Counted from the stretch's first letter, positions 8,521 through 16,493 are shown. The stretch is DNA of 40,639 bases from an uncultured Kineothrix sp. (GCA_910588855.1 CAJUSR010000032.1:1-40639); one strand, 5' to 3'. Notes: generated by a model not told the origin, from the sequence alone. A program made the numbers and translations.

Positions 8521-8786
8521 TCCCGATTTCGGCACATTCCGCGCTTGGAAAGGTGAGGAATGGGAATGCAGGTTGGTTTGATGCCTGAAAGTTTGGGATA
8601 CCGTAGTATGGAATAGACGAAAGGCAGGCTGCAAAGGATATTTACTGTCTGGCATAAGCCGGTGGGCATTTTGGGCCTATAGGCTTAGGCAGACAAAGGA
8701 TGTATGGATGCAGCTTTGCAATCCGTCTTGGAAATCTGCTGAACAAAATTTCCGCATAAAGTCAATGAAAGAGGGGTAAAAGCATT
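8521..8786 (+). other. Structured non-coding stretch before the slipin gene
   Basis: No credible frame. It contains a long interrupted hairpin: GTCTG 8647-8651 with CAGAC 8690-8694, AAGCC 8656-8660 with GGCTT 8682-8686, and an inner GGC/GCC. A shorter hairpin around GGATGCA ... TTGCAATCC (8707-8724) follows. It could be a long leader of the slipin mRNA or a second small RNA of the locus. Confidence 0.4.
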
Positions 8787-9926
8787 TTGAAATGGAATGC
8801 ACAGGGCAGTGCAGAAATGAGGTGGAAAATGAAGTATATGATTAAGGATAATCAGGCCGGGTTTGTGTTAAAAAATGGAATATTCCAGAAAATGATTCTT
8901 TCGGGGATTTATTATTTGCCGAAAATGATGGGGTATACTGTAGAAATCGAGGAAATGACAGGGGAATTGGATTATTTGGATGTTCCTTACCAGATACTTT
9001 CCAAAGACGGGGTATTCCTTAATTCGACTGTACATATGGAGATTCCGGACGGTTATGTGGGTTTTATTTATGTCAATGGGAAACTGACATCTTTTGCGAA
9101 CCGGAAGGAATATACTTTCTGGAATGTGTTTGATAAATATGAGATAAAGGTAGTATCCATGATGGAAACGGATATGGGGGAAGAAGTATCCAGACAGATG
9201 TTTTCCCTGATTCCGGGGAAATTTTATACGGAAATAGCGGTTGGAGAAGGGGAGGTAGCTTTAGTATACTATGATAATGTGCTGCAAAGGCAGCTTGCCA
9301 AAGGGATATACCGTTTTTGGAATTATCGCCATAAGGTTACTTTCTGTGTGATTGACATGAGGCAGAAAGCGTTGGATATCGTAGGGCAGGAGATTCTTAC
9401 GAAAGATAAAATCGGTATTCGGATGAATGTGGTCTGCATGTATAAGATAAAGAATGCTATCGAATTTGCCGGGGCGGTTTCCGAATTGAAAGGACAGCTT
9501 TATTCTGCGGTGCAATTGGCAATCCGGGAGATAGTCGGGAACTACAAGCTGGACGAAATTTTGGAGGCAAAAGAGCAGATTTCCAAAGAGATTTACGAAG
9601 CTTTGAAGACACGTGAGGGGATGTTTTGTATCAATTTCCTGACTGCGGGGATTAAGGATATTATTTTACCCGGTGAAATCAGGGAAATTATGAATTCTGT
9701 GCTTGTGGCGGAAAAGAAGGCCCAGGCTAATGTCATTTCCAGACGGGAAGAAGTCGCGTCTACTAGGTCTTTGCTTAATACGGCGAAGCTGATGGATGAG
9801 AACCAAACGCTTTATAAATTGAAGGAATTGGAGTATTTGGAAAGGATTTGCGAGAAAGTGGGTGAAATATCCGTAGGCGGCAATGCCGGGATTGTGGAAC
9901 AGTTGGGAAGGATGATAGGAGCTTAA
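8787..9926 (+). CDS. SPFH/Band-7 (slipin-like) protein of the RNA-repair locus
   Basis: Protein of 379 aa. I take the TTG at 8787 as start because GAGGGG lies 10 nt upstream; an internal ATG at 8817 has a poorer site. Residues about 15-130 form an N-terminal region with a weak hydrophobic segment. Residues about 135-300 read as an SPFH domain: GEVALVYYDNVLQRQLAKGIYRFW, QEILTKDKIGIRMNVVCMYKI, QLAIREIVGNYKLDEIL, and GIKDIILPGEIREIMNSVLVAEKKAQANVISRREE (split here by description only), typical of slipins/stomatins. A charged helical tail follows. Family members form membrane-bound rings. Band-7 proteins next to RtcB have been proposed as scaffolds that work with a structured RNA, which fits the upstream tRNA-like RNA. 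Confidence 0.85.
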   Translation: MKWNAQGSAEMRWKMKYMIKDNQAGFVLKNGIFQKMILSGIYYLPKMMGYTVEIEEMTGELDYLDVPYQILSKDGVFLNSTVHMEIPDGYVGFIYVNGKLTSFANRKEYTFWNVFDKYEIKVVSMMETDMGEEVSRQMFSLIPGKFYTEIAVGEGEVALVYYDNVLQRQLAKGIYRFWNYRHKVTFCVIDMRQKALDIVGQEILTKDKIGIRMNVVCMYKIKNAIEFAGAVSELKGQLYSAVQLAIREIVGNYKLDEILEAKEQISKEIYEALKTREGMFCINFLTAGIKDIILPGEIREIMNSVLVAEKKAQANVISRREEVASTRSLLNTAKLMDENQTLYKLKELEYLERICEKVGEISVGGNAGIVEQLGRMIGA

Positions 9927-9984
9927 GAAGAGGATGACGCACGTTGGAACAAAAGGGGATAGGATGCCCCATCATTGTGGAAAT

Positions 9985-10016
9985 CAAGGGTTGGCCATTG
10001 GGTCAACTCTTGTTTA
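9985..10016 (+). terminator. Probable terminator after the slipin gene
   Basis: A 9-bp stem (CAAGGGTTG 9985-9993 with CAACTCTTG 10004-10012, one G-U pair) is followed by a short T-run, TTTAT. Confidence 0.5.
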
Positions 10017-10072
10017 TAGAAGCGCTGTTTTTCCGGGTGGAATTATAAAAATAAAAAGTGTGAAATTTCCTC

Positions 10073-10101
10073 TTGCCAAATGTGTAGAAATATGGTATTA
10101 T
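10073..10101 (+). promoter_or_regulatory. Promoter of the tRNA cluster
   Basis: TTGCCA (10073-10078), exactly 17 bp, TATTAT (10096-10101), then 113 bp to the first tRNA. The five tRNAs lack internal promoters or terminators and are probably one transcript. Confidence 0.65.
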
Positions 10102-10214
10102 AGCATTCGTTGAGACGGTTTTTGCAAGATTGCTGTGTATGATAAGTTTTCCAAAATTTTTATGTGTGCAGCAGATTGGAAATGAGAAGATTGTTTCATA
10201 GTTTTAGAAAATAA

Positions 10215-10286
10215 GGCTCCGTGGTCAAGCGGTTAAGACATCGCCCTTTCACGGCGGTAACACGGGTTCGATTCCCGTCGGAGTCA
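10215..10286 (+). tRNA. tRNA-Glu (TTC)
   Basis: Cloverleaf read by eye: acceptor GGCTCCG/CGGAGTC, anticodon loop CTTTCAC giving UUC, T loop TTCGATT, discriminator A at 10286. No CCA is encoded. Confidence 0.95.
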
Positions 10287-10302
10287 TTTAGTTTTAAATT
10301 GC

Positions 10303-10376
10303 GGACCTTTAGCTCAGTTGGTTAGAGCAACCGGCTCATAACCGGTCGGTCCTGGGTTCGAGTCCCCGAAGGTCCA
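10303..10376 (+). tRNA. tRNA with CAT anticodon (elongator Met or Ile2)
   Basis: Acceptor GGACCTT/AAGGTCC, anticodon stem around CTCATAA (CAU), T arm with TTCGAGT, discriminator A. Elongator Met and lysidine-modified Ile2 share this anticodon. The GGACCTT acceptor resembles tRNAs of the Ile2 type but I cannot settle it. Confidence 0.92.
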
Positions 10377-10404
10377 TTTTTGATTTTTAACAACATAGGT
10401 AATT

Positions 10405-10478
10405 GGCCCGGTGGCTCAGTTGGTTAGAGCGCCGCCCTGTCACGGCGGAGGTCGTGGGTTCGAGTCCCATCCGGGTCG
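10405..10478 (+). tRNA. tRNA-Asp (GTC)
   Basis: Acceptor GGCCCGG/CCGGGTC, anticodon loop CTGTCAC giving GUC, T loop TTCGAGT, discriminator G (usual for Asp). Confidence 0.95.
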
Positions 10479-10501
10479 TTAGTAGTAAATAGGCATAATA
10501 A

Positions 10502-10574
10502 GGGATCTTAGCTCAGCTGGGAGAGCATCTGCCTTACAAGCAGAGGGTCATAGGTTCGAGCCCTATAGGTCCCA
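10502..10574 (+). tRNA. tRNA-Val (TAC)
   Basis: Acceptor GGGATCT/AGGTCCC, anticodon loop CTTACAA giving UAC, T loop TTCGAGC, discriminator A. Confidence 0.95.
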
Positions 10575-10638
10575 TTTTATACAAACTTATATTTTATAGT
10601 TTTGTATAAGGTTTGCAGTAAAAATGAATGTCTGCTTT

Positions 10639-10722
10639 GCTGGTGTGGCGGAATAGGCAGACGCAAAGGACTTAAAATCCTTCGGTGGCAACACCGTGCC
10701 GGTTCAAGTCCGGCCACCAGCA
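10639..10722 (+). tRNA. tRNA-Leu (TAA)
   Basis: 84-nt class II tRNA: acceptor GCTGGTG/CACCAGC, anticodon loop CTTAAAA giving UAA, a long variable arm (CGGTGGCAACACCG), T loop TTCAAGT, discriminator A. Confidence 0.95.
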
Positions 10723-10728
10723 CGATAA

Positions 10729-10768
10729 GAAAACCCGTACTAGCGGATTGCTAGTACGGGTTTTCTTT
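10729..10768 (+). terminator. Terminator of the tRNA cluster
   Basis: A perfect 16-bp stem (GAAAACCCGTACTAGC 10729-10744 with its complement 10750-10765), 5-nt loop, T-rich 3' arm. The A-rich 5' arm suggests it could also work on the minus strand. Confidence 0.9.
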
Positions 10769-10770
10769 AT

Positions 10771-10945
10771 GAGCAGCCTCGTGTAGAGGAAATATGCCGC
10801 TGTGCGGCACACGGGGCGCGCAACGAGTTCGATTACATGCAGCCCCGTGCAGAGGAAATGTGCTGCTATAGGGCACACGGGGCGCGCAGCGAGTAGTGGA
10901 AGGAGACTTTCCTGCTCGATTGTGGTAAGGAATAATGCTATAGCG
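10771..10945. repeat. Dispersed non-coding repeat, two tandem copies
   Basis: Two related units of about 75 bp. Each begins AGCC(T/C)CGTG(T/C)AGAGGAAAT and contains CACACGGGGCGCGCA(A/G)CGAGT. CCCCGTG can pair with CACGGGG within a unit. The second unit and its tail resemble 66-160. As there, it sits immediately after a terminator. Confidence 0.55.
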
Positions 10946-10967
10946 TAGGAGCTGGTTACCGGACAGA

Positions 10968-10995
10968 CATTTTGACACCCGAATTTATAGAGGAA
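10968..10995. repeat. Solo end of the MITE-like repeat
   Basis: TTTTGACACCCGAAT followed by TTATAGAGGAAAG matches the right end and flank of the MITE at 23066-23301 (GACACCCGAATCC, TTATA, GGAAAG). It looks like a leftover end. Confidence 0.45.
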
Positions 10996-11009
10996 AGTAT
11001 CAAAAAAAC

Positions 11010-11067
11010 TTGACAGGGAGTGACTATCGGAGTAGTATAGTTATATCGCGATGACTATTGCAATAGT
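11010..11067 (+). promoter_or_regulatory. Promoter and probable BlaI-type operators
   Basis: A consensus promoter TTGACA (11010-11015), 17 bp, TAGTAT (11033-11038). Dyads with the same half-site overlap it: ACTAT ... ATAGT across the -10 (about 11022-11041) and a perfect palindrome ACTATTGCAATAGT (11054-11067). This is the expected layout for autorepression by the repressor at 11086. Confidence 0.7.
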
Positions 11068-11085
11068 TAAAAAAGAGGTGACCTT

Positions 11086-11448
11086 ATGAAAATAAAGTTG
11101 TTTGATTCAGAATTGAAAGTGATGGAAGTGTTATGGAGGGAAGGTGATTTGCCTGCAGGGCAGCTTGCGAAGATTTTGAAGGAAGAAATAGGATGGAATA
11201 GGAATACCACTTACACAGTCATAAAAAAGTGCGTGGAAAAAGGGGCGGTAAGGCGCGGGGAACCTAATTTTATGTGTAGTGCAATGATTACTAAAGTACA
11301 GGTGCAGAATTACGAGACAGAGGAATTAATCGGGAAGATGTTCGATGGTTCTAAAGAAAAGTTTTTTGCAGCGTTTCTGGACGGAGGGAAGTTGTCCAAA
11401 GAAGAGATGGAAAGCCTGAAGCGGATGGTGATGGAACTGGACGAATAG
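11086..11448 (+). CDS. BlaI/MecI-family transcriptional repressor
   Basis: 120-aa winged-helix repressor. The DNA-binding part (1-70) has the family signature: FDSELKVMEVLWREGDLPAG, then LAKILKEEIGWNRNTTYTVIKKCVEKGAV. The C-terminal dimerisation helix region (EELIGKMFDGSKEKFFAAFLDGG) follows, where the partner protease cleaves family members. The ribosome site GAGGTG is close to ATG 11086. The gene precedes an M56 protease by 19 bp, the usual blaI-blaR1 operon order. No beta-lactamase or penicillin-binding protein gene is near, so the regulon is unknown and may concern envelope stress rather than beta-lactams. Confidence 0.9.
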   Translation: MKIKLFDSELKVMEVLWREGDLPAGQLAKILKEEIGWNRNTTYTVIKKCVEKGAVRRGEPNFMCSAMITKVQVQNYETEELIGKMFDGSKEKFFAAFLDGGKLSKEEMESLKRMVMELDE

Positions 11449-11467
11449 GCAGGGATGGAGGCACAAG

Positions 11468-12760
11468 ATGATTTTGTTGCAAAGAAGCGTAGCGGCAGGG
11501 ATTTTAATTTTATATGTTCTTTTGCTTCGCAGGATGGCATCTGGCAGACTTCCTAAAAGGACATTTGCCGTATTATGGAAATTGGCTGTTTTGCGACTTT
11601 TGCTGCCTTTTTCTGTTCCGGTGGAAATAAACCTTGTGAGGGAGTGGGCGGAGCCTATCCTGGTTTTGCCGGAAACGGGCATGGAAATGGAAATGGCTGA
11701 AGTACAGGACACAGGGGTTGTGGAATTGGTTTTGCAGAATATAGACCTAATCTGGTTTTTGGGATTGATTATGGCGGCATTGTTTTTCCTTTTCGGATAT
11801 GTAAAGGCGTATCTACAGTTTCGGGAAGCCATTCCCATTGAAAACACCAGCAATGACATTTATGAAAAAGGCTTTTACGAGAGATTAACGAAAGGAGTTA
11901 AAATCTGTGTATTGGATAGGCTTGTGACCCCTATCACTTACGGTGTTTTCCGTCCTTGCATTATTTTGCCCAAAACTATGGAGTTTGCTGATAAAGCAAT
12001 GCTCTGTTATGTGTTAAGGCATGAGATGGTACATATAAAATATAGGGATAACTTGTGGAAGCTATTAGCCATTATTGCATTTTGCCTGCATTGGTTTAAT
12101 CCACTGGCTCTCATGCTGCTGTTTTTCATGAATAAGGATATGGAAATTGCCTGTGATGAAAGTGTTATTTCGGATATGAGGGAAAAAGACAGAAAAAAAT
12201 ATGCATTGACACTTGTAATGTTAGCAGAGAAAGCACAATATTTCGTTCATAACGGATTTGGGAAAAGTGCTGTAAAGGAAAGGGTAAGGGAAATTATGAA
12301 TTATAAAAAAGTGACGAAAGCAGGAAGTCTGTGCGCTTTATTGGTTATGTTAGGCGGTACGGCATCGTTTGTTTCGGCAAAAGAAGCGGAAAAGGGAATT
12401 GCAGAGCCTATGGTTGGCGTGGAAATGGAAGAAGGGGATATACGGGATAAAACTGACAGCGGAAAATTGAAAACAAGCGTTACCGTATTTTTTGAAGAAG
12501 GGATTTCGGAAGAAAGGATTGGGCAAATCGGCAATGAACTTTTGGAAGTGAAGGGGGTGGAAGGGATTGGCTATACATCCCCGGAAGACGCCTGGGCAGT
12601 ATTTTCAGACAAATATCTGAGCGAAGAGGTGACAATTTCCTTTAAGGAGAATCCTTTGAAAAATTCAGGCAATTACACGGTTTACCTGTCCGAGCAAAGC
12701 GAGGAGGCAGTTCATTCTATAGAAAAGATAGACGGTGTAAGGCGTGTAAACAAACAGTAA
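11468..12760 (+). CDS. M56 (BlaR1-type) membrane protease with FtsX-like extracellular C-terminus
   Basis: Protein of 430 aa with GGAGG before ATG 11468. Four N-terminal hydrophobic segments (about 1-21, 35-55, 93-118, 195-222) surround the M56 zinc protease: VLRHEMVHIKYRDN (HExxH-type HEMVH) and DMEIACDESV (Glu ligand). A fifth hydrophobic segment (about 283-302, CALLVMLGGTASFVSA) leads outside. BlaR1 would now carry a penicillin-binding domain. Instead the last 100 residues read like the FtsX extracellular domain: KTSVTVFFEEGISEERI, EVKGVEGIGYTSPEDAWAVF, ENPLKNSGNYTVYL, IEKIDGVRRV. The NPL motif and the gV-x-x-V ending are typical of FtsX. Inference: an envelope-sensing variant that inactivates the adjacent BlaI. 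Confidence 0.82.
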   Translation: MILLQRSVAAGILILYVLLLRRMASGRLPKRTFAVLWKLAVLRLLLPFSVPVEINLVREWAEPILVLPETGMEMEMAEVQDTGVVELVLQNIDLIWFLGLIMAALFFLFGYVKAYLQFREAIPIENTSNDIYEKGFYERLTKGVKICVLDRLVTPITYGVFRPCIILPKTMEFADKAMLCYVLRHEMVHIKYRDNLWKLLAIIAFCLHWFNPLALMLLFFMNKDMEIACDESVISDMREKDRKKYALTLVMLAEKAQYFVHNGFGKSAVKERVREIMNYKKVTKAGSLCALLVMLGGTASFVSAKEAEKGIAEPMVGVEMEEGDIRDKTDSGKLKTSVTVFFEEGISEERIGQIGNELLEVKGVEGIGYTSPEDAWAVFSDKYLSEEVTISFKENPLKNSGNYTVYLSEQSEEAVHSIEKIDGVRRVNKQ

Positions 12761-12960
12761 GAGCGAACAGCCGGGATGTGTAGTTCGGGATAAACAGCCT
12801 TCGGAATGGAATATGCCGGTACGAAATATACAGCCTGCAGAGAAATGCTAGTACGAAAAATTTCGCCACAGAGTAAACAGCCCGTGGAGTATGCTGCCCT
12901 CAGAATACAGTTCCTGCAGTGTTGCCTAAGCGGATTGACTTCCCTGTGTCATCTTTATTC
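12761..12960. other. Intergenic region with loosely repeated ACAGCC motifs
   Basis: Short ACAGCC(G/T/C) words recur near 12768, 12793, 12830 and 12877 without a strict period. No gene with a ribosome site is visible; an open frame from 12806 runs through the hairpins that follow and is not believed. Confidence 0.35.
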
Positions 12961-13055
12961 CCGCGAGCAACGAGCCAAGTGCCTGCTTGCAGGCATTTGG
13001 CGACTGCCGCGAGGGTCAAATACCCCGCTGCTTGCAGCGGGGTATTTGATTTTCT
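12961..13055. repeat. Double-hairpin intergenic repeat, second hairpin terminator-like
   Basis: Two successive hairpins share a CTTG loop: 11 bp CCAAGTGCCTG/CAGGCATTTGG (12975-13000) and a perfect 14 bp CAAATACCCCGCTG/CAGCGGGGTATTTG (13017-13048), followed by ATTTTC. GCGAGCAACGAG before them echoes the GCGCGCAACGAG of the repeat at 10771. The second hairpin may terminate the blaI-blaR1 transcript. Confidence 0.6.
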
Positions 13056-13173
13056 CCTAGACGTATCCTTTTTATTTCATGTATAATAATAAAAATAAGA
13101 TGTGGATGCCGGAAGGGGAAGGTTTGGCTGAATCTGGGAACAGGAAACGATAGGAACAGTAAAGGGGCAGTAT

Positions 13174-14769
13174 ATGTACACAGTTGTAGTGGCGGATGAT
13201 GAAGAAGAACTCCGCCGGGCTATTGTCCGGCGGATTGATTGGGAAAGCATAGGTTTTCATGTAGTGGGGGAAGCGGAAAACGGAATAGAAGCCCTGGAAC
13301 TGGTGGAAAAGACGGAACCGGATCTTCTCCTTACGGATATTAAAATGCCGTTTATATCTGGGATTGAACTGGCAAGGCAGGTAAGGGAAGTGCGGCCGGC
13401 TACGCAGATTGCCTTTATCAGTGGATTTGATGAGTTTAGCTATGCACAGCAGGCAATCCAGTACAATATTATCAGCTATATGCTGAAACCGATTTCCATG
13501 GCGGATTTAACGAAGGAATTAACGGTAATTAAGGGAAAAATAGATAATTTGTTTCAGGAGTTCAGCGACAAGCAGCAGATAAGGATAGATAAGTTCGGGT
13601 TCTTGATGCCGCTTTTGATGGACGGGTATCAGGCGGAAGACATGGAAGAAGGGGAAGAACGCCTGAAAACGGCAGCGGTGGAATGCGGGGTATTCAAAGA
13701 CCGCAACAATGATTTCCGATATGCGGTTATGGTTACTTTTATAAAAGATAAAAAGGGGAAAAACTGTACGACACAGGACCATGTGCATTCGGTAGACAGT
13801 ATTTTGAAAAAATATGTAAAGTATGAAAGCTTTTACTGGAACGGCAAAGTGATTTCACTGTTGATAGCTACACCGGCGGCTTTTGACAAATATCTGCATA
13901 TTCTGGTAGGCGATGTGGTACAGAGCATGGAGAGGATTATGGGGCTTGATTGTGCTATCGGCATCAGCCGGATTACGGACAAGCTTTCGGAATGCCATGA
14001 GGCCTATATGGAGGCGTCGAATGCATTGAGCTATGCAGGACAGGCAGGCGGCGTACATTATATTGCTGACGAAGAACATGCGGAAGGGATAGATGCCCAG
14101 AGTGTTATGAATGTGGTGGCAGAAGTGGAAGCCCTAATCCGCGGCAGCCGCAGCGGGGAATTGGAGGAGTACCTGGGGGAAATATTTGATGGAATGCGCA
14201 GGATGAAGGTTTCAAGGGCAGGGGCTAATTACCTTATGGTACAGCTTCTTGCTTCGGTATGCAAGATTCTTTATGCCGTAGCGGACGGAGAAGAGATTGA
14301 ACAGATACAAAAAAATACTCTGCTGCAAAGCGTTGTCTTCCAAGACGGTTCTTTCCATGAAATGCAGGTCAAGCTGACCGAGTTCTGTTTAAGCGCCTGG
14401 GAAATGATTGGCAGCCAAAGGAAGAAAAGCAGCAAAGTTTTGTGCGAGAAAACTTTACAAATGATCGAAACGGGGTATGGGAGCGGAGATATATCTTTGG
14501 TTTCCGTCAGCAGCGCAATTAGTGTCAGCCCAAATTATTTAAGCGCTGTGATAAAAAAGGAGACGGGAAAGACCTTTGTGGATCTTCTTACCGGAAAAAG
14601 AATGGAGGTTGCGAAAGAGCTGCTAACCTGCACTTCCATGAAGATTAAAGAAATTTCGGAAAGATGCGGCTACAGCGACCAGCATTATTTTAGCTATTGT
14701 TTTAAAAAATACAGCGGCACATCGCCCAATGCCCTGCGCCGGCAGATAAAAGCGGAGGAGGAAGCGTGA
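13174..14769 (+). CDS. YesN-type response regulator (receiver plus AraC DNA-binding domain)
   Basis: 531-aa cytoplasmic regulator. The receiver (1-120) has the acidic pair in VVADDEEELRRA, phosphoacceptor Asp55 in LLLTDIKMPF and the Lys in YMLKPIS. A middle region (130-410) has no named fold I can assign. The C-terminal AraC/XylS domain (430-525) carries both helix-turn-helix motifs (DISLVSVSSAISVSPNYLSAVIKK; IKEISERCGYSDQHYFSYCFKKYSGTSP). The ribosome site AAAGGGGCAG precedes ATG 13174. Its stop overlaps the GTG of the partner kinase (GTGA). With the kinase and binding protein it forms a sugar-sensing module probably controlling mglBAC downstream. Confidence 0.9.
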   Translation: MYTVVVADDEEELRRAIVRRIDWESIGFHVVGEAENGIEALELVEKTEPDLLLTDIKMPFISGIELARQVREVRPATQIAFISGFDEFSYAQQAIQYNIISYMLKPISMADLTKELTVIKGKIDNLFQEFSDKQQIRIDKFGFLMPLLMDGYQAEDMEEGEERLKTAAVECGVFKDRNNDFRYAVMVTFIKDKKGKNCTTQDHVHSVDSILKKYVKYESFYWNGKVISLLIATPAAFDKYLHILVGDVVQSMERIMGLDCAIGISRITDKLSECHEAYMEASNALSYAGQAGGVHYIADEEHAEGIDAQSVMNVVAEVEALIRGSRSGELEEYLGEIFDGMRRMKVSRAGANYLMVQLLASVCKILYAVADGEEIEQIQKNTLLQSVVFQDGSFHEMQVKLTEFCLSAWEMIGSQRKKSSKVLCEKTLQMIETGYGSGDISLVSVSSAISVSPNYLSAVIKKETGKTFVDLLTGKRMEVAKELLTCTSMKIKEISERCGYSDQHYFSYCFKKYSGTSPNALRRQIKAEEEA

Positions 14770-16493
14770 AAAGGGATAAGCATAAAAAAACGGTTTCAAT
14801 GTCCCTTGCATCCATCATGAATTTTTTTGTGGTGGGAATGGTGTTGGTAGCGTTGGCAGGCGGGCTGGCTGTTTTTGTTTCTGTATTTAGGCGTTCCGTG
14901 GAGCAAAGCGCGGTTACCAGCAGCGAGCAGGCGGTTGTGCAGGCATCCAATACAGTGTATAACTACACAAAGGATATGGAAGAAATTATGGGGCTGATTG
15001 AGGACTCCTATCGTTCGGAAGAAGAGGAGAGGAATCATGCCCTGGATACGTTGCTCCGCATCCGGAAAGATGTGATTGCGGTTACGAGCTATAATGAAAA
15101 TGGGGAAATGATAGATTCGTGGACGGGCGGTTATCGCCTGAAAGAGAATATATTGAAAAATCTTTCTTATATCCAACGGGAAACGGGGCCGGAAGATGGG
15201 CTGTCCATATCGGAGCCGCATGCGGAGACTTTACTGGAAAATTATTATCCTTGGGTGGTATCCATCCGCAAGGACCTTGAAGACGGAAGAGGGAAAAGGC
15301 ATGCGGTAGTTATGGATGTCCGCTTTTCGAGAATTGCAAAATATGTAGACGAGGTAGGCATCGGACAGCATGGCTACTGCTTTATTATGGATAAAAACGG
15401 TGGTATCGTCTACCATCCCCAGCAGCAGTTGATTTATTCCGGTTTGAAACAGGAGCAGACAGTCGGTTTGATGTCGGCGGAAGACGGCTCTTGGGTGAAA
15501 AAAGATGTAATCTATACGATACGTTCTTTGGATAATTGCGATTGGAGAATTGTAGGGGTAAGCTATATTGACGAGATGGTAACCGGAAAGGTGCGGGATG
15601 CCATAGGGATTTTGCTTTTATTGACTGGGTTTGTGCTGGTAACGGTATTTTTCAGCAGCTATCTTTTGACTCATATGGTGTCTCATCCTATCCAGAGTCT
15701 GGTAAAGGCAATGCAGGATTTTGAAACGAATGCAGAGGAATTCAGCTACCAGCCGGTGCATGGCAGCCGGGAGATGCTGGCGCTGTCGGATTCTTTTGAC
15801 CACATGGTAGTAAGAATACAGGACTTAATGGAAAAGGTGCGGGGGGAGGAAATCACTTTGCGCAAGACAGAATTGAAGGCTTTGCAGGCGCAGATAAACC
15901 CGCATTTCCTTTATAATACGTTGGACGCCATTGGCTGGATGTGCGAAGAGGAAAGAAGCCAGGATGCCGTAGAGATGGTGAATGCGCTGGCAAGGCTGTT
16001 CCGTATCAGCATCAGCAAAGGGCATGAATTGATTCCTATTGAAAAAGAAGTGGAACATGCCAGAAGTTATCTAATGATACAAAATTTCCGGTATAAGAAC
16101 CAGTTTACGTATTCTTTCCATATCGAAGAGGCTTGTTTGCCTTATTTGTGCAATAAGATTACATTGCAGCCTATTATTGAAAATGCCATTTATCATGGGA
16201 TTAACCGGATGGTGGATGAAGGGGAAATTATAATCCGTATCCGGGAAGAAGAAGGGGATATTGTTTTTTCCGTGTCGGATAACGGGGTAGGAATGAGCAA
16301 GGAACAATGTGAGGAAATTTTGAAAAGTGAGCCGGGGGATCAGACCGGTATCGGAATAAAGAATGTCAATGATAGGATTAAAATTTATTTTGGGGAAGAG
16401 TACGGGATTACGATAGAAAGCGAGCTGGATGAAGGAACTTGTGTCAGTATCCGTATGCCGAAAATAAAGGAGGGCGGATATGATGGCAAGTAA
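14766..16493 (+). CDS. YesM-type sensor histidine kinase
   Basis: 575 aa. GTG start at 14766 inside the regulator's stop (GTGA overlap), giving coupled translation. TM1 about 17-38. Extracellular sensor about 45-275, Cache-like, with YCFIMDKNGGIVYHP and a late DNCDWRIVGVSY. TM2 about 280-300. A HAMP-like segment (SHPIQSLVKAMQDF). His_kinase domain with phosphoacceptor His in QAQINPHFLYNTLDAIGWM. ATPase with ENAIYHGINR (N box), DNGVGM and GIGIKNVNDR. The adjacent binding protein could supply the ligand signal to its extracellular domain (inference from gene order and family precedent). Confidence 0.9.
   Translation: MKRDKHKKTVSMSLASIMNFFVVGMVLVALAGGLAVFVSVFRRSVEQSAVTSSEQAVVQASNTVYNYTKDMEEIMGLIEDSYRSEEEERNHALDTLLRIRKDVIAVTSYNENGEMIDSWTGGYRLKENILKNLSYIQRETGPEDGLSISEPHAETLLENYYPWVVSIRKDLEDGRGKRHAVVMDVRFSRIAKYVDEVGIGQHGYCFIMDKNGGIVYHPQQQLIYSGLKQEQTVGLMSAEDGSWVKKDVIYTIRSLDNCDWRIVGVSYIDEMVTGKVRDAIGILLLLTGFVLVTVFFSSYLLTHMVSHPIQSLVKAMQDFETNAEEFSYQPVHGSREMLALSDSFDHMVVRIQDLMEKVRGEEITLRKTELKALQAQINPHFLYNTLDAIGWMCEEERSQDAVEMVNALARLFRISISKGHELIPIEKEVEHARSYLMIQNFRYKNQFTYSFHIEEACLPYLCNKITLQPIIENAIYHGINRMVDEGEIIIRIREEEGDIVFSVSDNGVGMSKEQCEEILKSEPGDQTGIGIKNVNDRIKIYFGEEYGITIESELDEGTCVSIRMPKIKEGGYDGK

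Noticed and set aside
11086..12760. Beta-lactam resistance operon
   Set aside because: There is a BlaI-type repressor and an M56 protease, but no beta-lactamase, no mecA-type gene and no penicillin-binding sensor domain.
12806..13060. 84-aa frame in the blaR1-yesN gap
   Set aside because: It runs through two perfect hairpins of a repeat element and has no ribosome site.
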